Positions 1-5,608 of a DNA stretch of 6,084 bases are shown one piece after another. The DNA comes from Candidatus Absconditabacterales bacterium (GTDB lineage Bacteria; Patescibacteriota; Gracilibacteria; Absconditabacterales; Absconditicoccaceae). The position numbers were made by a program, and so were the translations under genes. Position 1 is the stretch's first letter, and every line of letters begins with the position of its first letter. The notes beneath the pieces are model-generated. The model did not search any database and had not been told where the DNA came from. It was given only the letters and a program-made list of their open reading frames with translations. The DNA lies in assembly GCA_937965925.1 (NCBI GenBank), contig CALCME010000112.1, positions 1-6,084 of the forward strand. The letters are read 5' to 3'.

Positions 1-1
1 A

Positions 2-3000
2 TGTAATATTGTAACATGAGTTGATGGCGTATGTTGTACCCAATCGCCAGGAACCCCTTCTGCAACATTCTGTCCAGATAGATCAAACGATATAGACTGT
101 GATGCAAGTGATGAGTGTTGAAAACCACATGAGTCTTGTTATTGAACGTGTAGTCAAGCGTGAGCTATATGTGATTATGTAAATTCGACTGATGAATCAC
201 CTAAATATGCGTGTATCGTAAGGACACCTAGGCCAAGTCCATGTGAATGAGTGAGTATCACCGATACTATAAAAACTACCCCGACCTGTGGAGAGTTGTG
301 ATCTGCTACTGTAAAAGCAGAACACGCATGATGACATAGTTATTCATGACAAGCAACAAAAACATATGGTCATCTTGCTGTTTGAACACATCCATTGACT
401 ATAAGTGTGCCGGTTAGCTTATGATGAGTATTTGTACAAACATGTACCGTATCTACAACGGTTACCATTTCGTGTAATCAACAACAATTTACGTGTCCGA
501 ATTCATCTATTGCCCATAGTTCAGCATGTTCAGGATATTGATGATCGTTCTCTTCTCAGCCGTGAGTAACGTTAGTTGATACCTGTCCTTGATGAACGAA
601 CCATTGTGCAGTAGTATGTGTCTCGTGACGTACGAAGCAATGAAATAGCTGTGTATTAGATGATAATGACACTAATAATACCTGATGTGAGAATAAAACA
701 TGTGATCGTAAAATAAGAGAATGTGATTTTGGAAATAATACATATTGTACTCCATCATGTTCGGCATGAATGTGTGGTGATTGTACTCCTGCTGCATGTT
801 CAGTAGCACCATGTACTGATACTACTCGAGATCCAGATCCAGGTCTGACGTGTCAATGACAGACTGTTACTCAAGTATCTAATTGTGGGAACACAAAGAC
901 TGTTGCATGAACGAAAATCTGTTCTTCATCGTGTACTGATGTAACTTGGACACCAGATCCAGCTACGAGATGTTCGTCTGATTCTTTTACCCAAAGGTCG
1001 AACTGTGGGACAACAAGAGTTGTTGATTGAACAAAGAACTGTACTGATCCGTGTAGTGAAACAGATCGGAGTCCTGATCCAAACACAGTGTGTTCTGGAC
1101 TAGTGTTTACTCAAACATCAAATTGTGAAACAACAAGAGTTTCTACATGAATGAAAGTCTGTTCTCAAGAGTGTGAAATATTATCATGGAAACCAGCGAG
1201 AAATACTGTCTGTACTGCAGATGAATTTACTCAAATTTCTAACTGTGGTACGGCGAGAGTTCGTACATGAACAAAAATATGTAGCAGTTATTCCCGAGAG
1301 AAGTGAGATTTTTGAGATTGCTCTGTAACATGTGGATGATGAATCAAAGAACGTGAATTTGTGTGTAAGAATACTGAGTCGGATGACATAGTGTCAGATA
1401 CTCACTGTGATGGTGATAAACCAGCATCAGAAGTTACCTCATGTAATACCGAAGAATGTCCTGCATGTGTAGAGGGAGAGACGAAAGCGTGTTGATCAGA
1501 TGAAGGACAATGTGCTGTATGATATGAAGAATGTATCGATTGAATGTGGTCGTGACAATGTAAGGACCAGATTGTACCGGACAATGAGGTCTGTGACGGG
1601 AAAGATAATGACTGTGACTGATCCGTAGATGAAGGAGTGAAGAATGCGTGTGATGAATGTGGAATGGTTCCTATAGAAATTTGTGATTCAGTAGATAATG
1701 ATTGTGATGGACAGGTAGATGAGTCTTGAGTATGTGATGTCTGTCAGAACGGAGAGATAGTTGTGTGTGGTAGTAGCGAATGAGAATGTAGGCAATGAAT
1801 GAGAACCTGTAGAGAAGGACAACGATCTGTATGTGAGTGAGAAACGAGATGATCTGGTGAAGTATGTGATAATAAAGATAATGACTGTGATGGAGAAAGT
1901 GATGAGTGACTGAGTTGTAACAGATGATGAGGTGGATGAGGGTCGTGATGATGAAATAATTATTGTGGAGATTGAAATGTGTCTAAGAACCGCTGAGAAG
2001 AGTGTGATGATTGAAACTATGAAAATGGAGATGGATGTTCTAAGAACTGTAGAAAAGAATGAGAAGAAAAATGTGGAGACTGACTAATCCAATTTTCTCG
2101 TGGAGAAGAATGTGATGATGGAAATTTACATTCATGAGATGGGTGTGATAGTGCATGTAGAAGTGAATGATGAGTTGTAACCAATCCAAAAAAGAAAGCA
2201 ACATTTGAAGAATCAATGGCTGCTGCGGTTAAGAAATTGAGAATGGCATGTTACTATGATGATGTAGATTATAAAAATATCTCCTTTAGAGACGTGGAGT
2301 GGAAAAACCAGGGAGAACCTGCAGATATTCTTAGAACATATTGTATTGTAAAAGGATATGATAAAACAGAACGCACCTTATATCACTGAGATCAAGCAAC
2401 GAGTGTTGCTGAAGCTATAAAAATCGTTTCGAAAATTGATGCACTGTATAAGTCAGAATTTTTTGATGAGTATTCTAGGTATGACTGATATATAAATTAT
2501 ACCGATGTGAAAGATGACAAGCGATATGCTCCATATGTGTGATACAGCCAAGAAGCGTGACTGTTATATAATGTCCCTAAGAAGATTTGAAAACTAGAAG
2601 TGTTGAAACCGTTGACTCCAATTAGTAAACAGCAAACACATCAACTGTTAGACAATGCATGAATAATGGAATCATATCGTCATATGATGTGAATATGACA
2701 ACATGTGAAGAGAGAAAATTTTGCCGAAATTGTTGTAGATGCCTTTAGTGAAGTGTTTGCAGATTATACGTATATGTATGGTAATAATATAGAACTGTAT
2801 CAATCTCTCTATGTACAAATTAGAGGGAAATCTGAGACGGAACAAAAGAATCTCATTAAGAAGTTTATTACAAAACTTGATACTTTAGATAGGGATATGA
2901 TGGGATCTAAGTTCAATATTCACGTTGATGGTATGATAGAATTCCTTGGACAAATTTTACGTGGTCAATACGACACAACATATGGATCTAAATGAGAATG

Positions 3001-3070
3001 AATCAAGAGTAAAGAGTATATGAACAGAGACTATAGTGCACTTCGTGAATATCTTCTGTTAGATGAGTAA
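2..3070 (+). CDS. Large modular cysteine-rich surface protein (TSP1, DNDCDG, DUF4215 and SLH-like modules), UGA=Gly, 5' end outside window
   Basis: Read with UGA as glycine, this frame stays open from the first bases to TAA at 3068-3070: 1022 residues with no start in the window. Modules in visible residues: Cys-rich region 1-270; four tandem 40-residue repeats 271-430; thrombospondin-1-like domain about 436-486 with CSVTCGGG; MopE-type metal-binding motifs DNDCDG near 529-545, 559-575 and 620-636; a glycine-rich linker about 642-651; two DUF4215/Myxococcus cysteine-rich repeats 655-683 and 691-719 (CGDG, EECDDGN, GDGC); then a Cys-poor part with SLH-like modules about 735-813 (FRDV, then YCIVKGY and AEAIKI) and 833-886 (YTDV, YAPYV, AGLL), and a helical C-terminus. 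By family knowledge, TSP1 and Cys-rich repeats are extracellular adhesion or ligand modules, DNDCDG motifs are predicted to bind metal, and SLH domains anchor proteins to the wall. I infer a secreted, disulfide-stabilised surface protein. The ligand is unknown. No signal peptide is visible because the N-terminus is missing. Confidence 0.88.
812..1291 (+). repeat. Four tandem 120-bp units encoding a 40-residue Cys repeat
   Basis: Units start at 812, 932, 1052 and 1172 with an exact 120-base period and no indels. Each encodes Cys at unit positions 1, 14, 25 and 37, a Pro at position 8, a Thr-Gln pair at 20-21, Ser-Asn-Cys at 23-25 and Gly-x-Lys at 33-35. The Gly at position 33 is TGA in all four units. 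Nucleotide identity between units is only partial while the cysteines are constant, so the array looks old and held by protein-level selection. Four cysteines per unit suggest two disulfides each. I do not recognise a named family. Confidence 0.85.
1307..1459 (+). other. Thrombospondin type 1 (TSP1)-like domain inside the surface protein
   Basis: Visible residues 436-486 carry the TSP1 hallmark: an aromatic residue (here Phe in place of the usual Trp), then CSVTCGGG, a basic IKERE strand, and further Cys residues ending in SCNTEEC. Two of the three glycines of the CGGG turn are TGA codons. TSP1 domains are short three-stranded extracellular modules that bind glycans or proteins and are best known from animals and apicomplexans; bacterial examples exist in large secreted proteins. 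Confidence 0.7.
1586..1909 (+). repeat. Three MopE-type DNDCDG putative metal-binding motifs
   Basis: The 17-residue motif (E, V or I, C, D, two variable residues, then DNDCDG, two variable residues and DE) occurs at 1586-1636, 1676-1726 and 1859-1909. In the first copy the Gly of DCDG is TGA; in the other two it is GGA, a direct internal control for the UGA=Gly reading. A CXXC-like Cys pair lies between copies (CDEC at 1649-1660, CDVC at 1733-1744). The motif is found in tandem in extracellular proteins of myxobacteria and other bacteria and is predicted to hold Ca2+ or another metal. A degenerate copy (NDIDCD, SDEC) lies near 92-118. Confidence 0.8.
1964..2158 (+). repeat. Two DUF4215 / Myxococcus cysteine-rich repeats
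   Basis: Copies at 1964-2050 and 2072-2158 each read CGDG, then GEECDDGN, then GDGC and a final Cys, the signature of the DUF4215 (Myxo_disulfide-type) repeat. TGA and GGN swap at equivalent positions: the ECDDG glycine is TGA in copy one and GGA in copy two, while the first glycine of GDGC is GGA in copy one and TGA in copy two. Such repeats are disulfide-rich spacers in large secreted proteins. Confidence 0.8.
2204..2659 (+). other. Two SLH-like modules near the C-terminus of the surface protein
   Basis: After the last Cys repeat the composition changes abruptly to Cys-poor and helical. The first module has FRDV, then ADILRTYCIVKGY and TSVAEAIKI. The second has YTDV, RYAPYVGYSQEAGLL and LTPISKQQTHQLL. 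These follow the SLH order (F-x-DV, surface helix, GIV-x-GY, T-RAEA-hydrophobic helix) with deviations; the TRAE position is SVAE or SKQQ. SLH domains bind secondary cell-wall polymers in bacteria with S-layers. About 135 further helical residues follow to the stop. Confidence 0.6.
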
Positions 3071-3088
3071 GGGATTGTCGTTCGAAAT

Positions 3089-3117
3089 TTGCTTTTTGAT
3101 TCTGTTTGGGGTATACT
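3089..3117 (+). promoter_or_regulatory. Predicted sigma70-type promoter of the Lys-rich HhH gene
   Basis: TTGCTT at 3089-3094 and TATACT at 3112-3117 are separated by 17 bases, in the 82-base gap after the surface-protein stop. The -10 matches five of six consensus bases, the -35 only three. Transcription would begin near 3124, giving a leader of about 29 bases before ATG 3153. AGGTGA at 3124-3129 is too far from that ATG to be a normal ribosome binding site. I see no convincing terminator for the upstream gene in this gap. Confidence 0.45.
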
Positions 3118-3152
3118 TTATGTAGGTGAAATATTTAGATAACTATAGATTA

Positions 3153-3896
3153 ATGGTTCGTACATCAAAAAACACAAAAAACACATCGACCAAATCGAAC
3201 TCTTCTTCTAAGAAGACAGTTTCAAAATCAAAGAAAAAAACAGATTCATGAATTGCATCAACTAAAGAGAAAGAAGCATTGATCTGAGATATGAAGCAAA
3301 GTATGCAACATTTGTGAAAATTACCATCAATGATAATGGCTCCTATTATAGCTTTTGTAAGTTCTCAATATGAGAAAATTCCGAAAGAAAGAAGAAAGAA
3401 ACTTGGTAGTATATCTAAAAATATGAAAGAATGATCTCATGATGGGTTAGAAAGCATGAAAGATTGGTTCAAAGAGATGAAATCATGAACGAGTCCAGAG
3501 AAGAAAACGAGCAAATCAAAAAAGAAAACAACTGCAAAGAAAGCAACAACAAAGAAAATATCGTCAAAGAAAACAAAACCCTCTTCTCTTACGAAGAAGA
3601 CTGATTCGAAGCAAGCAGCTCCATCAGAGAAAATAACAAGAAAGTCGCCTGTAAAAAAGACAGTTAAAAAAACTGCTGAATCAAAAAAAGCTCAGCCTCA
3701 AGATAGGTTAACAAAAATTGACGGACTTTCTATCAAAGCTCAGAGAGTATTGAGAGCGTGAGGTGTAGATTCATATGAAGACCTCAGTAAGGCTAAAGTT
3801 TGAGAAATTAGAAAACTCTTAGCTGAGTGAGGAGTAGAGCATGAAAATAGTCAGACGAACGAGTGGAAAAAAAGTGCAAAATTACTTATAGTCTAA
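3153..3896 (+). CDS. Lysine-rich protein with C-terminal helix-hairpin-helix domain, probable nucleoid/DNA-binding protein
   Basis: 247 residues with UGA=Gly, from ATG 3153 (first start after in-frame TAG 3123) to TAA 3894-3896. Residues 1-35 are Ser/Thr/Lys-rich and basic. About 40-115 hold a more ordered segment with a short hydrophobic stretch (SMIMAPIIAFVSSQ). About 117-180 are a low-complexity Lys/Thr/Ser tail with repeated KK pairs, like histone H1-like bacterial proteins. Residues 184-247 match a helix-hairpin-helix form seen fused to other proteins: LTKIDGLSIKAQRVL, GGVDSYEDLSKAKVGEIRKLL, then EWKKSAKLL. In that family the usual hairpin glycine pattern is GIGPK; here it is GLSIK. HhH domains bind the DNA backbone or mediate protein contacts. 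I infer a chromosome-compacting or nucleic-acid-binding role. No operon partner is evident, as it has its own putative promoter. A membrane-linked role through the hydrophobic stretch is less likely. Confidence 0.82.
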
Positions 3897-3916
3897 ATTT
3901 GCAATATTCAAATTTA
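3894..3916 (+). terminator. Perfect AT-rich inverted repeat at the HhH gene stop codon
   Basis: TAAATTTG (3894-3901) and CAAATTTA (3909-3916) are perfect inverted copies around a 7-base loop. The left arm contains the stop codon. The stem has one GC pair and the following bases are only loosely T-rich, so it would be a weak intrinsic terminator by itself; it may instead protect the 3' end or work with the hairpin at 3966-3998. Confidence 0.4.
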
Positions 3917-3939
3917 TTTGATGTGCTTGTTTCCTTCTC

Positions 3940-3967
3940 TTGAACTCTTTCATTACTCTGCTATAAA
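3940..3967 (+). promoter_or_regulatory. Predicted extended -10 promoter giving a leaderless transferase mRNA
   Basis: TTGAAC at 3940-3945 and TATAAA at 3962-3967 are separated by 16 bases, and TG sits one base upstream of the -10 (3959-3960), forming an extended -10. The expected transcription start, 7-9 bases beyond the -10, falls at about 3974-3976, on or next to the ATG at 3976. There is no Shine-Dalgarno sequence before this ATG, which fits a leaderless message. Confidence 0.55.
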
Positions 3968-3998
3968 CAACACCAATGAACTGGTTGTTGTTTTTTTT
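3966..3998 (+). terminator. Terminator-like hairpin with the downstream start codon in its loop
   Basis: AACAACACCA (3966-3975) pairs with TGGT plus GTTGTT (3982-3992) with a single bulged T at 3986; the loop is ATGAAC and contains the transferase start codon. Eight T residues (3991-3998) overlap and follow the right arm, the shape of an intrinsic terminator. It would form only in transcripts reading through from upstream, not in mRNA starting at about 3975. The T run also encodes Phe codons of the transferase, so part of the pattern could be coincidental. Confidence 0.45.
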
Positions 3999-5112
3999 GT
4001 ATGTGACTTTCTGAGCGTTTGGTATGCTGGCTGGACGTGAGGTGTTTTTAAGGTTGTGAATTCTTGATAGACCTGGAAAGGATGTACCAAAAAGAGATTC
4101 AGTCCCGACTCTACAATGAGTGACGGTGATTTGAGTATTTGTCGTCTTGATTTACCTTACGAAGCGACAATTAGATCTCTCGTTCGGGAAAGAGTTTTTA
4201 TGATTATTCGTATGATGAGGACTTCTTGCTGTCGTTGCTGTGGTTGATGAGCTGTGACGTATTGTAGATAGGCGTTTTAGTTTGTCAGCGAAGGTGAGAT
4301 TGTTGTTACAAGTTGTGATTTCTATTTGAGCATGGTGGTGGAGTGGGATTTGATTGACTGAGGTAAGTATTCCTGTCTTTTGACTTGTTGAACTTACTCC
4401 TGTGTTTTCTTTGTCTTTTACTATTGCATGGTTTCTTCTGTGTATCAATGCTCTCAATCGATCTGACGGAGTCTATGGGCTTGCAACATGAAACGCAACA
4501 ATATGATTCTTAACGATCTTTTTGTTACTTACCTTTGTCGTGTTCCAAGAGTTTGAATTTATGAGTTATGAACGCAATGAATTACTTATTCGTGTTCAGG
4601 TGCTTTCACTAATGCTGACTGTTCTGTGAACACTTGCTACGATTATGGAGTATAGACCTTGGTGATTATTAAGAGACGTCGGAGTTATGTTTTTTGGTTT
4701 CTCTTTGTGATATCTAGCCCTTCTGTGATGAGCTAAAATAGGGACACTTGTGGTTGTTATGGCCTTACCATTGTTTGATGCGATACGAGTGATTGTAGAC
4801 AGGATTAGACAGTGAGTTTCTCCCTTTACATGAAGTCTTAGTCATTTGCATCATAGACTACTAGCTTTATGATGGAATAGACATGAGGTAAGGTGGTTTA
4901 TCTGGTGATGGTCTTTGTTTTTTCTTGTTATTATGATATTGTTGGGGGTAGATGCTGTGGCAAAGATGATTGTTTTTTGAATTATGGCATTTCTGTTTTT
5001 TTGAATCAATGTATATTTGTTCTGGTACAAGTGATTACCGAGTGTCTACGGTGTTCAAAATAAGAAATGATATAGTGAAGAGAAGACCGAAAAGATAAAA
5101 GATAAAAGATAA
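3976..5112 (+). CDS. MraY/WecA/TagO-family polyprenyl-phosphate sugar-1-phosphate transferase (divergent)
   Basis: 378 residues with UGA=Gly (about 26 TGA codons), ATG 3976 to TAA 5110-5112; an in-frame TAA at 3964 limits the start. The protein is very hydrophobic, with roughly ten membrane segments and a charged C-terminal tail. Family motifs appear in order: GAFGMLAGR then LDRPGKDVPKRDSVPTLQG near the N-terminus; VVDEL around D91-E92 where the family usually has DD; N158-A-L-N-R-S-D164-G-V-Y-G-L-A where NxxNxxDGLDGLA is usual; R-D234-V-G where MGDxG is usual; P-L-F-D268; and S-H290-L-H-H-R-L-L, the HIHH/HLHH loop of WecA-type enzymes. Family members transfer a sugar-1-phosphate from a UDP-sugar to undecaprenyl phosphate, starting peptidoglycan, teichoic acid or O-antigen/exopolysaccharide synthesis. 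The HLHH loop favours WecA/TagO over MraY. The DD to DE and DGLDG to DGVYG changes leave open altered substrate use. Length is usual for the family. Confidence 0.82.
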
Positions 5113-5124
5113 AAGATAAAAGAT
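5094..5124 (+). repeat. Heptanucleotide tandem repeat (GATAAAA)4 plus GAT
   Basis: Four exact 7-base units begin at 5094, 5101, 5108 and 5115, followed by a partial GAT at 5122. The array encodes the last residues of the transferase (IKDKR), supplies its TAA stop in unit three, and continues into the spacer before the next gene. Since seven is not a multiple of three, gain or loss of a unit can change the C-terminal residues or move the stop, and it also changes the distance to the next promoter. This is a typical slipped-strand mispairing substrate. Confidence 0.9.
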
Positions 5125-5130
5125 ATTCAT

Positions 5131-5139
5131 TATTATTAT
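5131..5139 (+). promoter_or_regulatory. Possible -10 element of the DciA-like gene
   Basis: TATTAT occurs at 5131-5136 and again, overlapping, at 5134-5139. With the second copy, transcription would start at about 5146, the ATG itself. No -35 resembling TTGACA is present; the expected position falls inside the A-rich heptanucleotide repeat. Co-transcription with the transferase across the 33-base gap is equally possible. Confidence 0.3.
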
Positions 5140-5145
5140 ATGTAG

Positions 5146-5424
5146 ATGGATACACTGTTATTGAACTTACAGAAACGCCTAGAGAAGAAGAACCTTACTG
5201 AGCTCAGTATTGGAAGTTTTTTGGTAGAGTATTGCAAAAAGAAATCAAAAAAACCAGATGAGATGTCTGGATATATAAAGAGAGATATCTTATTTCTCAC
5301 TCTTTCGATGGATGATGATCGTATGGATCGGTTTATGAAAAGAGAGCAACTACGTGGTGAACTTAATGAAAGATTGGAGGAGATGTGATATGAAATGAGA
5401 GTGGCAAACGTAAGGATAAAATAA
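5146..5424 (+). CDS. Small protein weakly resembling the DUF721/DciA C-terminal domain
   Basis: 92 residues from ATG 5146 to TAA 5422-5424. A TGA at 5386 is read as Gly; the standard code would cut the protein to 80 residues. The C-terminal half reads as a hydrophobic strand pair (YIKRDILFLTLSM), a charged helix (MKREQLRGELNERLEEMG) and a last strand (EMRVANVRIK). This order, especially the LNERL helix followed by a V-x-x-V-R-I strand, is that of DUF721/DciA proteins, which help load the replicative helicase DnaB. The N-terminal half is a Lys-rich helical segment. The match is by eye and general in shape, so the function is tentative. It lies 33 bases after the transferase, with no Shine-Dalgarno sequence visible before the ATG. 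Confidence 0.75.
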
Positions 5425-5438
5425 AGATAATATTTCTT

Positions 5439-5469
5439 TTGACTTGATATGAAAAGTAACTCTTATATA
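5439..5469 (+). promoter_or_regulatory. Promoter-like signal in the 5425-5608 intergenic stretch
   Basis: TTGACT (5439-5444, five of six consensus bases) is followed by TTATAT at 5463 or TATATA at 5464, a spacing of 18-19 bases. The -10 lies inside a perfect 10-base palindrome, CTTATATAAG (5462-5471), which could be an operator or chance AT symmetry. Transcription would start near 5475, ahead of the possible small ORF at 5485 and the secreted-protein gene at 5609. Confidence 0.4.
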
Positions 5470-5484
5470 AGAAGGGTAGGTGTG

Positions 5485-5565
5485 ATGGTAATGAATTATG
5501 TGAAATATGGAGGCAATAAGGCTGACCAAAGAGTAGTAAAAAACACTATATTGTGCTTACAATAG
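5485..5565 (+). CDS. Possible 26-codon small ORF in the intergenic stretch
   Basis: ATG 5485 to TAG 5563-5565 encodes 26 residues (starting MVMNYVKYGG), with a purine-rich AGGGTAGG at 5473-5480 at ribosome-binding-site distance and a promoter-like signal just upstream. An alternative ATG at 5491 gives 24 residues. I recognise no family. It may be an untranslated leader or small RNA instead. The rest of 5425-5608 holds no larger frame, with either code. Confidence 0.2.
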   Translation: MVMNYVKYGGNKADQRVVKNTILCLQ

Positions 5566-5566
5566 T
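5545..5566 (+). other. Imperfect hairpin upstream of the secreted-protein gene
   Basis: ACTAT plus TGT (5545-5549, 5552-5554) can pair with ACAATAGT (5559-5566) around a GCTT loop, with a 2-base bulge. No T run follows, so it is not a standard terminator. It lies over the end of the possible small ORF and could be a leader structure. Confidence 0.25.
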
Positions 5567-5608
5567 AAGAAATAATAGAATCTTTTACTCTTTGATTACA
5601 GAATTTCT

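Noticed and set aside
871..1086. Minus-strand open frame of 71 codons
   Set aside because: It is antisense to the 40-residue repeats of the surface protein; its repetition simply mirrors them and it has no domain or start signal.
1402..1584. Minus-strand open frame of 60 codons
   Set aside because: Antisense shadow of the TSP1 and metal-motif region of the surface protein, rich in His/Ser from reversed Cys/Asp codons.
2705..2995. A separate 96-residue gene starting at GTG 2705
   Set aside because: It is only the segment between two TGA codons of the large surface-protein frame; the protein continues in the same frame on both sides.
2..3070. A decayed pseudogene full of premature stops
   Set aside because: Only TGA interrupts the frame; TAA and TAG are absent over 1022 codons, and the TGAs fall on conserved glycines.
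3076..3095. tRNA T-arm-like GTTCGAAAT
   Set aside because: No matching stems, anticodon arm or acceptor could be found around it.
4152..4457. Minus-strand open frame of 101 codons
   Set aside because: Antisense to the transferase, whose plus-strand reading has family motifs; the minus product is low-complexity Thr/Asn/His with no recognisable domain.
5146..5388. Ending the small DciA-like protein at TGA 5386-5388
   Set aside because: With UGA=Gly the frame runs to TAA 5422, adding the final strand expected of the fold.
5423..5440. Intrinsic terminator after the DciA-like gene
   Set aside because: AAAGA and TCTTT can pair around a short AT loop before a few T residues, but a five-pair AT stem is too weak to claim.
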